NCBI GenBank assembly: GCA_019114115.1
Contig: DXGD01000462.1
Coordinates: forward strand, 1-6,835
Origin: Candidatus Nesterenkonia stercoripullorum
GTDB lineage: Bacteria; Actinomycetota; Actinomycetes; Actinomycetales; Micrococcaceae
DNA: 6,835 nt
Direction: 5' to 3'
Made by a program: the position numbers and the translations under genes. Each line of letters starts with the position of its first letter. Position 1 is the first letter of the stretch. Below the pieces are notes generated by a model, which had not been told where the DNA came from, did no database searches, and was given only the letters and a program-made list of their open reading frames with translations. Of this stretch, positions 1 to 5,547 are shown in pieces.

Positions 1-19
1 TGGAAAGATCCTGTGTCAT
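1..19 (-). CDS. 5' end of an unidentified leftward gene (first six codons only)
   Basis: An ATG on the minus strand (complement of 17-19) opens a frame reading Met-Thr-Gln-Asp-Leu-Ser before it leaves the window. It is called a real start because purine-rich Shine-Dalgarno-like sequence lies just upstream: AGGGAG (complement of 28-33) running into AGAAGG (complement of 24-29), the latter ending 4 bases before the ATG. The gene is on the same strand as the LysR regulator, about 134 bases downstream of its stop, and has its own possible promoter and LysR-type box in that gap. It may therefore be a target of the regulator. Six residues do not allow any functional assignment. Confidence 0.5.
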
Positions 20-97
20 GGTGCCTTCTCCCTTTCGAGCATGCCTCGCGCCCAGATCTGAATGTCATGATCGCTGTGACCCAGGATACCTCCATCC

Positions 98-114
98 ACT
101 ATGAGAATAATAGT
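98..114. promoter_or_regulatory. Candidate LysR-type operator (ACTAT-N7-ATAGT)
   Basis: A perfect interrupted dyad, ACTAT at 98-102 and ATAGT at 110-114 with a 7-base spacer, fits the T-N11-A core typical of LysR-family binding sites (T100 and A112). It lies in an A+T-rich patch between the end of the LysR gene and the start of the leftward gene. It overlaps a possible -10 box on the minus strand. Binding by the neighbouring LysR protein is an inference from position and motif shape. Confidence 0.4.
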
Positions 115-135
115 TTTCACAGTATGGAATCCTAA
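107..135 (-). promoter_or_regulatory. Possible sigma-70-type promoter of the leftward gene
   Basis: On the minus strand TATTAT (complement of 107-112) is a five-of-six match to the -10 consensus. It is preceded at 17 bases by TTAGGA (complement of 130-135), which matches the -35 consensus at only three positions. A weak -35 would suit an activator-dependent promoter, and the candidate LysR box at 98-114 covers the -10 element. The call rests on spacing and composition only. Confidence 0.3.
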
Positions 136-153
136 GGAGACGCTCGAGGTCGC

Positions 154-1053
154 TCATTTACCGGCGGCCCACCGGAGCGCTTGGAGGAAAGCTTCGGTCA
201 ACGGCAGGTCATCGCCATCACGAACAGCTGCCACGATATGTCGCTTGGGAAGAATCTGGGACATCGGCAGAGCCACGACGCCGTCGCTGCTGTCCCGCAG
301 CGACATCTCAGGCACGAGCGCGAGCGCAAGACCCGCAGCAACGATTCCTTTGACGGTGCCGAGGTTGTTGCTTCTGAAGGCAATATTGGGCTCCACGCCT
401 GAGCCCTGGAGAAGGGCTATGAGGCACTGGTGGGATGGCGTCTCCTCGCGGTGAGCGACCCAGGTCTCGTGTTCCAGCTCCCGCAGGTCCACGGACCCTT
501 TCGCCACTAGCCTGTGCTTCTGCGGCGCAATGATGAACAGCTCCTCGGTGAGAATCTCCGTGAGCGCCAGGTTGCTGGGAAACCGCGAAGGAACGAGGTC
601 GTACTCGAAGCCCAGGGCGACGTCGAGAGTTCCATCGGAGACACGGGGAAACAGGTCATAGGGCTCGCCTTCGTCCAGCGTGATGCCAACGTCACGGCGA
701 CGAACGAGGAAACGTGCGATGGCCTGCCCCACTATGGGCCCACCGGCCGAATCGAAGGTTCCGACCCGCAAATGTCCGACCTGACCGGCGCCGAGTCGAG
801 CGATGTCGATATCGATCTGACCCACCAGATCGAACACCTCGTCGGCGCGCTGCTGCAAGTATCTCGCCGCTTCCGTCGGCACCACACGGCGGGCTTCTCG
901 CTCGAAAAGGTGGATGTCCAGACTCTTCTCCAGAGCGGACATCTGCTGGGATACGGCAGACGCGGTGTATCCCAGCTCACGCCCTGCTGCGGCGAACGAA
1001 CCGGAAGTCATCACTGCGCACATCGTACGGAGGGACCTGATGTCTATGGCCAC
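154..1053 (-). CDS. LysR-family transcriptional regulator
   Basis: This 299-aa protein has the usual LysR length and layout. Residues about 5-64 form the winged helix-turn-helix; the recognition segment around residues 18-46 (GSFAAAGRELGYTASAVSQQ, then a linker rich in Leu and Glu) is highly typical. Residues about 92-297 form the two-lobed effector-binding domain, starting at LRVGTFDSAG and including the common glycine-rich segment near 238-250 (VAAGLALALVPEM). The start is a GTG, because an in-frame TAG lies four codons upstream and later ATGs would cut into the DNA-binding domain. No clear ribosome binding site precedes it, so a short or leaderless transcript is possible. It is divergent from the transporter-crotonase-ligase operon, the classic layout for a LysR regulator and its target, and a second candidate target starts downstream. 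The effector is not readable; the substrate of the operon or its CoA ester is the natural guess. Confidence 0.93.
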   Translation of the reverse strand: MAIDIRSLRTMCAVMTSGSFAAAGRELGYTASAVSQQMSALEKSLDIHLFEREARRVVPTEAARYLQQRADEVFDLVGQIDIDIARLGAGQVGHLRVGTFDSAGGPIVGQAIARFLVRRRDVGITLDEGEPYDLFPRVSDGTLDVALGFEYDLVPSRFPSNLALTEILTEELFIIAPQKHRLVAKGSVDLRELEHETWVAHREETPSHQCLIALLQGSGVEPNIAFRSNNLGTVKGIVAAGLALALVPEMSLRDSSDGVVALPMSQILPKRHIVAAVRDGDDLPLTEAFLQALRWAAGK

Positions 1054-1201
1054 ACCATGAGTCTAGTCGGAAGTGAACGAGCATAAGCTCTGCTTTCGCA
1101 CCTGTGGGCCAACTCTTAGGCTCACCCCCTAGTCCGGGCTCTGGCGCGTCCATAGTGTTGTGAGTCACGTCCCCACCGCCTCACCTTGCGAGGGAGTCCC
1201 C
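1054..1201. promoter_or_regulatory. Divergent intergenic control region between the LysR gene and the symporter operon
   Basis: This 148-base region must hold the promoters for both divergent units. Two dyads are visible: AAGC-N3-GCTT at 1085-1095, with an outer GC/GC match at 1081-1082 and 1098-1099, and TAGG-N7-CCTA at 1117-1131. Either could be a LysR site, although neither matches the candidate box at 98-114. A weak -10-like TATGCT on the minus strand (complement of 1080-1085) could serve the regulator and would leave a leader of only about 20 bases. No convincing promoter for the symporter operon could be picked by eye. Confidence 0.4.
1191..1196 (+). promoter_or_regulatory. Ribosome binding site of the symporter gene
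   Basis: AGGGAG sits 5 bases before the ATG at 1202, which decides the start. An in-frame GTG at 1160 would add 14 residues lacking any resemblance to the family N-terminus and has no comparable upstream site. Confidence 0.7.
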
Positions 1202-2713
1202 ATGTCAACGCAAGCAGATATGTCCACAGTGATTGTCTTCGTCCTCTACCTGATCGCGGTCCTCGCGATCGGCATATGGGCCTACCGCATGAACTCGCAG
1301 ATGAGCGACTTCGCCATCGGGGGTCGCCGGCTCGGCACCTTCGTCACGGCCGTGAGTGCGAAGGCGACGGATTCCAGCCAGTGGGTGTTCTTCGGCCTGC
1401 CCGGCGCGTTCTACGTCAGCGGGATGCAGAACATCTGGCTGATCATCGGCCTGACACTGGGCTTCTATCTGAGCTGGAAGATTCTCGCTGGCCGCCTGCG
1501 GACCTACTCAAGCCTGGTCAGCGACTGGCGGCAGGAGGAACCCGGGGAGTCGGTGACGCTGCCGGGGTTCTTCGCCAACCGGTTCCGCAGCAACTGGCTG
1601 CGCTCGGTCTCGGCGATCTTCATCATCATCTTCTACGTCATCTATCTCGGCTCGGCGTTCATCGCCACCGGAGTGATCTTCTCGCAGATCTTCGGGGGCT
1701 CCGTCGCCGTCGGCACGATCGTCGGCGCCGTCGTGGTGATGGCGTACTCGTCCCTGGGCGGCTACCTGGCCAGCAGCTACACCGACCTGGTTCAGGGCCT
1801 GCTGATGTTCGGCAGTCTGCTCCTGCTCTCGGTCGTCGCGGTGTTCGCCGCCGGAGGCATCGGCGGGTTCACCGAGGCGATCGGCGAGCAGAACTCCGAC
1901 CTGGGCTCGGCGTTCGCCGGAGTCGAGCTGATCGACGGCGAATGGACGACGACGAGCTCCGTCTCGTTCATCGCCATCATCTCCGCACTCGCCTGGGCTC
2001 TGGGCTACTTCGGCTCCCCGCACATCCTGGCGCGCTTCATGGGCATGCGCCGGGCGGAGTCCGCGAAGAACGGCGCGCGCATCGGGATCTTCCTCTCGAT
2101 CACGCTGCTCGGCTTCGCCGGCATCATCGGCTTCGCGGCCATCGCGATCTTCGGCCCCGATCTGTCGAACCCCGAGGACGCCTATATGGCCCTGGTCTCC
2201 GAGCTCTTCCCCACCTGGATGGCCGGCATATTCCTCGCCGGGGTGCTCTCCGCGGTGATGAGCACGGCAGACTCCCAGCTGGTGGTGGCCTCCACGACCC
2301 TCACAGAGGACTTCTACCGGGCGTTCATCAACCGCGAGGCCCCGGAGAAGCTGCTCGTCTGGCTCAGCCGGATCGCGGTGCTCGTCTGCACGGCGATCGG
2401 CATCGTGGTGGCATTGCGCGGAGGGACGATCCTCGACCTGGTGGGCTACGCCTGGGCCGGGTTCGGCGCGAGCTTCGGGCCTGTCCTGCTGGCCGCGCTC
2501 TACTCGCGCAAGACCACCTGGTTCGGCGCACTGCTGAGCATCATCGCAGGCGGCTCGACGGTCATCATCTACCGCCAGGTCGACGTCATCGGACTGTACG
2601 AGCTCGTCCCCGGGTTCATCGCGGGCATGATCGCTCTCTGGCTCGGCAATGTCCTCGGCCCGAAACAGCGTGAGAAGGTCAGCGAGAAGTTCGACGAGCT
2701 GACCGCTGCATAA
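1202..2713 (+). CDS. putP: PutP-like sodium/proline symporter (SSS family)
   Basis: The 503-aa integral membrane protein belongs to the sodium:solute symporter family and closely resembles E. coli PutP in length (about 502 aa) and motifs. Many hydrophobic segments run along the protein, beginning at residues 8-27; the family has 13 transmembrane helices. The early Na+-site region reads SAKATDSSQW, with D57 and S59 matching the known PutP Asp55 and Ser57. The late region AVMSTADSQL carries S354-T355, matching Ser340-Thr341. Other PutP-like stretches are LGYFGSPHILARFM (267-280), YAWAGFGASFGP (416-427) and GLYELVPGFI (464-473). The protein should import proline or a related solute with Na+. It heads an operon with two CoA-thioester enzymes rather than with proline dehydrogenase, so a different small carboxylate or betaine is possible. 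The family call is firm; the substrate is inferred from similarity. Confidence 0.93.
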   Translation: MSTQADMSTVIVFVLYLIAVLAIGIWAYRMNSQMSDFAIGGRRLGTFVTAVSAKATDSSQWVFFGLPGAFYVSGMQNIWLIIGLTLGFYLSWKILAGRLRTYSSLVSDWRQEEPGESVTLPGFFANRFRSNWLRSVSAIFIIIFYVIYLGSAFIATGVIFSQIFGGSVAVGTIVGAVVVMAYSSLGGYLASSYTDLVQGLLMFGSLLLLSVVAVFAAGGIGGFTEAIGEQNSDLGSAFAGVELIDGEWTTTSSVSFIAIISALAWALGYFGSPHILARFMGMRRAESAKNGARIGIFLSITLLGFAGIIGFAAIAIFGPDLSNPEDAYMALVSELFPTWMAGIFLAGVLSAVMSTADSQLVVASTTLTEDFYRAFINREAPEKLLVWLSRIAVLVCTAIGIVVALRGGTILDLVGYAWAGFGASFGPVLLAALYSRKTTWFGALLSIIAGGSTVIIYRQVDVIGLYELVPGFIAGMIALWLGNVLGPKQREKVSEKFDELTAA

Positions 2714-2737
2714 GACTGTCCACTATTCCGACAACAC

Positions 2738-2742
2738 AGGAG
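2738..2742 (+). promoter_or_regulatory. Ribosome binding site of the crotonase gene
   Basis: AGGAG lies 6 bases before the ATG at 2749, inside the 35-base gap after the symporter stop. The gap contains no terminator-like hairpin, which supports co-transcription. Confidence 0.7.
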
Positions 2743-2748
2743 AAGCAC

Positions 2749-3516
2749 ATGCCACAGCTCGATCTCGACGTCACCGACGGCATCGCGACGATCACGCTCA
2801 ACAACCCTTCGGCGCTCAACGCATGGACCCAGCAGATGCAGCGCGACATGGCCTCGACCTTGGACCGCCTCGACGCGGACCCCGACGTCGAAGGCATCGT
2901 CCTCACCGGAGCCGGGGACCGTGCCTTCTGCGCCGGTCAGGACCTCAAGGAGGTGTCCGCATTCACCGAGGACGACGTCGAGGAGTGGCTGGCCACCTTC
3001 CAGCGCGTGTACGACGCCGTGCTCTCGAACTCCAAACCCGTCATCGCCGCGCTGAACGGCGTGACCGCGGGCTCCGGCTACCAGCTGGCGCTGCTCTGCG
3101 ATGTTCGTGTCGCTCACAGCGGGGTCCGCATCGGCCAGCCAGAAGTCCGTTCGGGCATCCCTAGCATCACCGGCATGTACCTGACGTGGCAGTCGGTCGG
3201 TCACAGCAAGACCGCCGAGATGATGCTGACTGGCCGGCTCCTCGATGCGGAAGAAGCCCACCGGCTGGGGATGATCGCCGAGCTATGCGCCGCGGACGAG
3301 GTGCTCCCCCGAAGCATAGCGCTCGCCGGCGAGATGGCGGCGCTGCCGAAGCAGGCGTTCGCCAAAACCAAGCAGAGGATCCGTGCGACGCTCATGCCTG
3401 GTCTCACAGAGGCCTTCGAAGCCGCCTTGGCTATCGACCAGGAAGTGTACGAGGACGGGGAACCTCAGCGCACTGCTGATGACTTCGTCGCCAAGCGAGG
3501 TGACCGCGGGCAGTGA
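2749..3516 (+). CDS. Enoyl-CoA hydratase/isomerase (crotonase superfamily) protein
   Basis: This 255-aa protein has the length and order of motifs of a single-domain crotonase: ITLNNPSALNAW near residues 15-26, the CoA/oxyanion-hole segment FCAGQDLKE at 60-68, AALNGVTAGSG at 100-110, and IGQPEVRSGIP at 128-138. Members act in the cytosol on acyl-CoA thioesters as hydratases, isomerases, hydrolases, decarboxylases or dehalogenases. The glutamate matching rat mitochondrial hydratase Glu164 is kept (E132), but the one matching Glu144 is glutamine (Q112), and the usual GGG before it reads GSG. A plain two-glutamate syn-hydratase is therefore less likely, and an isomerase or other crotonase reaction should be considered. 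The gene lies between a transporter and an acyl-CoA ligase and overlaps the latter, so its substrate is probably the CoA ester that the ligase makes. The superfamily call is firm and the reaction is open. Confidence 0.92.
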   Translation: MPQLDLDVTDGIATITLNNPSALNAWTQQMQRDMASTLDRLDADPDVEGIVLTGAGDRAFCAGQDLKEVSAFTEDDVEEWLATFQRVYDAVLSNSKPVIAALNGVTAGSGYQLALLCDVRVAHSGVRIGQPEVRSGIPSITGMYLTWQSVGHSKTAEMMLTGRLLDAEEAHRLGMIAELCAADEVLPRSIALAGEMAALPKQAFAKTKQRIRATLMPGLTEAFEAALAIDQEVYEDGEPQRTADDFVAKRGDRGQ

Positions 3517-5126
3517 TGACTAGGGACGCAACGATTGCAGAGGCGCAGGCATTCATCGACGGGCCGTCGCTGAGCGAATCGCTCGCGCAGGTCGCCACGA
3601 ACGACCCTGGTCGTGTCTATCTTCGCGACCAGGGCGAGCCGATTACTGCAGGCGAGCTGGATCACATGGTGAACCACGCCGTGGGGACTCTGCGCGAGCA
3701 CGGAGTCACCGCGGAGTCCAGGGTAGGACTCGCTTTGCAGGTCGGTGCCGACCACGTGGTGCTCATCTTTGCCCTGCTGCGGATGGGCGCTCTGTGGCTG
3801 CCATTGAATACGCAGCTCAAAGGAGAACCGCTGCGGTACCAGTTGGGTGATTCAGGAGCCACTCATGTCATCACGCTGATGAATGGGCAGCTCGCGGATG
3901 AGCTCCCCTGGGCCGATAGGATGCATGAGCTCGGTGCCATGGCGCAGACCGCGCACAGGCTCGGTATCGCGGCCCTGACCTCGGGCGAAGACCATCGGAG
4001 GAACGCCGACCGGGCTCAGGCGAGTCTTCTCATGTACACCTCGGGAACGACGGGCCCGCCCAAGGGAGTCCTGGTCACCGAGGCCATGATGAAGGCTGCC
4101 ATCTTCGGTGCCATCGAGGTGACCCGGCCCGAGCCGGATGACGTGTTCTTCGTCTGGGAACCGCTGTTCCACATCGGCGGGGCTCAGGTCGTATTCCTGC
4201 CCCTGTACCGGGAGATCGCCCTGGCGCTCGTACCGAGATTCAGCGCCTCCCGGTTCTGGGATCAGGTGCGTGAATCCGGGGCGACGCATATCCACTATCT
4301 GGGAGGCGTTCTTCAGATTCTCCTGCAGCTTCCCGAATCGCCCTCCGAACGTGACAATCACGTGCGCATGGCCTGGGGCGCGGGAGCGACGCCCGAGGTA
4401 CGATCTGCCTGTCAGAACCGCTATGGCTTCGAGCTCAACGAATGCTACGGCATGACTGAGGCGTCGAGCGTCATCACCGTGAATCGCCATGAGCCGGAGG
4501 GCGGGGTGGGTGCCCCCTTCCCATGGGTGCAGATCGAGATCGACCCGCAGAGCCAGGATGAGCCGGAGGACTCTCAAACCGGGCCAGATCCGGACACCGC
4601 CGGCCTCGCCCGTCAGGCGGACGACGGCGGGGCCGCAGGAACCCATGGTGAGCTGATCGTCCGGGGCCTGATCGACGGCATGCTGACGCCGGGGTACCTG
4701 GGCAAGCCCGAAGCGACCGCGAAGGCTCGCGACGGCAAGTGGTTTCGAACAGGTGACTACGGCTACCTGGACCAGCGGGGCAATGTGCACTTCACCGGCC
4801 GGGGCAGCGACAGCATCCGGGTGCGCGGGGAGAACGTCTCCACCTGGCAGGTGGAGAGCGTCCTGGGGCTGCACCCGGATGTCGGTCGCTGCGCCGTCGT
4901 CGGAGTGAAGGCTGAGGTCGGTGAGCAGGAGATGCTGCTGGTGATGACCGAGGCTGAAGGGAGGTCGCTCGACCCAGCTGAAGTATTGACGTGGGCCGCG
5001 GAGCGGCTCCCGGCGTTCCAAGTGCCGAAGTATGCGCGGGTCATCGCCGAGATGCCGCTGACACCGAGTCAGCGGATCGCCAAGCACCGGCTCTCGCGGG
5101 AGCTCGAGGGGGCCGTGCGCGGGTGA
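3513..5126 (+). CDS. AMP-forming acyl-CoA ligase, CaiC-like
   Basis: This 537-aa protein of the adenylate-forming (ANL) superfamily would activate a carboxylic acid with ATP and load it onto CoA. The phosphate-binding loop YTSGTTGPPKG is at 175-185, EPLFHIGG at 216-223, the A5 motif CYGMTE at 311-316, the TGD aspartate at 413-415, and the hinge/A8 segment RVRGENVSTWQVE at 436-448. Segments such as FSASRFWDQV (243-252) recall the crotonobetaine/carnitine-CoA ligase CaiC, but the true substrate is unknown. Two oddities stand out. Residues about 345-378 form an acidic, Pro/Gly/Asp-rich insert ahead of the GELIVRG strand. The C-terminal A10 motif reads TPSQRIAKHRL, with Arg521 where the catalytic lysine normally lies and Gln520 for Gly. 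The GTG at 3513 overlaps the crotonase stop by 4 bases; the ATG at 3516 is an equally possible start, and both imply translational coupling. Confidence 0.92.
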   Translation: MMTRDATIAEAQAFIDGPSLSESLAQVATNDPGRVYLRDQGEPITAGELDHMVNHAVGTLREHGVTAESRVGLALQVGADHVVLIFALLRMGALWLPLNTQLKGEPLRYQLGDSGATHVITLMNGQLADELPWADRMHELGAMAQTAHRLGIAALTSGEDHRRNADRAQASLLMYTSGTTGPPKGVLVTEAMMKAAIFGAIEVTRPEPDDVFFVWEPLFHIGGAQVVFLPLYREIALALVPRFSASRFWDQVRESGATHIHYLGGVLQILLQLPESPSERDNHVRMAWGAGATPEVRSACQNRYGFELNECYGMTEASSVITVNRHEPEGGVGAPFPWVQIEIDPQSQDEPEDSQTGPDPDTAGLARQADDGGAAGTHGELIVRGLIDGMLTPGYLGKPEATAKARDGKWFRTGDYGYLDQRGNVHFTGRGSDSIRVRGENVSTWQVESVLGLHPDVGRCAVVGVKAEVGEQEMLLVMTEAEGRSLDPAEVLTWAAERLPAFQVPKYARVIAEMPLTPSQRIAKHRLSRELEGAVRG

Positions 5127-5204
5127 ATCCCGCAGCGATTGACTCCACGCTCGAACGGATGAACTCATCAGCTCGCTTTGAACGCTCGGTAGCATCGTAA
5201 GAGA

Positions 5205-5214
5205 ACTTATAAGT
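5205..5214. promoter_or_regulatory. Palindrome 1, candidate HipB operator (ACTTATAAGT)
   Basis: ACTTATAAGT is a perfect 10-base palindrome about where the -35 region should be for the -10 box at 5227-5232. Its centre lies 22 bases from that of the second palindrome, close to two helical turns, so two antitoxin dimers could bind the same face. HipB-family antitoxins are known to repress their own operons through such paired sites; binding here is inferred. Confidence 0.45.
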
Positions 5215-5225
5215 AGTGTAAACAT

Positions 5226-5237
5226 GTATAGTTATAC
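5226..5237. promoter_or_regulatory. Palindrome 2 over the -10 box, candidate HipB operator (GTATA-GT-TATAC)
   Basis: GTATA and TATAC form a perfect dyad around a 2-base centre. It contains TATAGT at 5227-5232, a good -10 hexamer, about 30 bases before the antitoxin ATG. No recognisable -35 box is found 16-19 bases upstream. A protein bound here would block RNA polymerase, which suits autorepression. Confidence 0.45.
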
Positions 5238-5256
5238 TCCTGAGTGCAGTTAGGAG
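5237..5256 (+). promoter_or_regulatory. Inverted repeat CTCCT-N10-AGGAG including the antitoxin ribosome binding site
   Basis: AGGAG at 5252-5256 lies 6 bases before the ATG at 5263 and is a strong ribosome binding site. CTCCT at 5237-5241 is its exact complement, 10 bases upstream. It could act as a third DNA operator half-site pair or, if the transcript starts early enough, hide the ribosome binding site in an RNA hairpin. From the -10 box the start point would fall near 5239, so the RNA version would be borderline. Confidence 0.4.
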
Positions 5257-5262
5257 CGAGCT

Positions 5263-5547
5263 ATGCGTTGGGATGAGTCCGCGAAACAGCTCGGGGCCCA
5301 TTTGAGATCGTGGCGCATCATGCTGGGATTGTCCCAGCAGCTCGCCGCCGACCGAGCACGCATCTCTGTCCCCGCGCTCCGGCGGGTCGAGAACGGTGAT
5401 CCAGGCGTATCTTTGGGCACGATCATGAAGCTGACCGATGTCCTGCGGATGGACGATCAGATCGTCAAAGCCGTCGACCCACTCAACCATGACCTTGGTC
5501 GCGCACGTGCCCACATGCTCAGCAGGAAGCGGGCGCAGCGCTCATGA
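5263..5547 (+). CDS. hipB: HipB-like XRE-family antitoxin
   Basis: This 94-aa protein has a single Cro/C1-type helix-turn-helix domain over residues about 8-65: LGAHLRSWRIMLGLSQQLAA, then RISVPALRRVENG and a SLGTIMKLTDVL helix. This is the usual build of HipB-type antitoxins, which bind the operon promoter as dimers and hold the partner HipA kinase inactive. A basic tail follows (RARAHMLSRKRAQRS). It is the first gene of a two-gene unit, its stop overlaps the start of the HipA gene as ATGA, and its own promoter region carries palindromes consistent with autoregulation. The domain alone would fit any XRE regulator; the HipA neighbour makes the antitoxin role likely. Confidence 0.88.
   Translation: MRWDESAKQLGAHLRSWRIMLGLSQQLAADRARISVPALRRVENGDPGVSLGTIMKLTDVLRMDDQIVKAVDPLNHDLGRARAHMLSRKRAQRS

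Larger units (their letters stand above)
5127..5262. promoter_or_regulatory. Intergenic region with the hipBA control segment
   Basis: The 136 bases between the ligase stop and the antitoxin start change character midway. The first part (5127-5195) is of ordinary composition, with no rho-independent terminator visible. The second (about 5196-5240) is strikingly A+T-rich against the rest of the window and carries two palindromes and a -10-like hexamer. It is best read as a dedicated promoter/operator for the toxin-antitoxin pair, so that this pair is not simply the tail of the upstream operon. Confidence 0.6.

Noticed and set aside
53..80. CAGATCTG palindrome (53-60) and GTCA-N9-TGAC dyad (64-80)
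   Set aside because: Both are short and in no clear relation to a promoter element, so they are as likely to be chance.
514..1086. Plus-strand open frame antisense to the LysR gene
   Set aside because: The minus strand encodes a complete LysR protein; the plus-strand product has no motif.
1160..1201. GTG-initiated 14-residue extension of the symporter
   Set aside because: The ATG at 1202 has AGGGAG at a proper 5-base spacing and gives the usual PutP length. The extension has no family resemblance.
1508..2023. Antisense open frame over the symporter gene, Asp/Arg/Glu-rich
   Set aside because: The composition is that of a shadow of membrane-protein codons, and there is no plausible start signal or family motif.
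1186..2673. Long open frame (495 codons) in another plus-strand frame over the symporter gene
   Set aside because: Its product is Arg/His/Gly/Pro-rich with no motif, as expected from reading a GC-rich gene out of frame.
2569..3261. Antisense open frame spanning the symporter-crotonase junction
   Set aside because: It crosses two well-supported genes and has no recognisable domain.
5178..5183. TTGAAC as a -35 box for hipBA
   Set aside because: It lies 43 bases from the TATAGT hexamer and 24 from TATAAG; neither spacing fits a sigma-70-type promoter.
5127..5200. Terminator after the ligase gene
   Set aside because: No stable GC stem followed by a T run is visible. Read-through into hipBA cannot be excluded from the sequence.
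3852..5225. Long antisense open frame (457 codons) over the ligase gene
   Set aside because: The plus-strand protein has every ANL motif. The antisense product shows none and is a GC-bias shadow.
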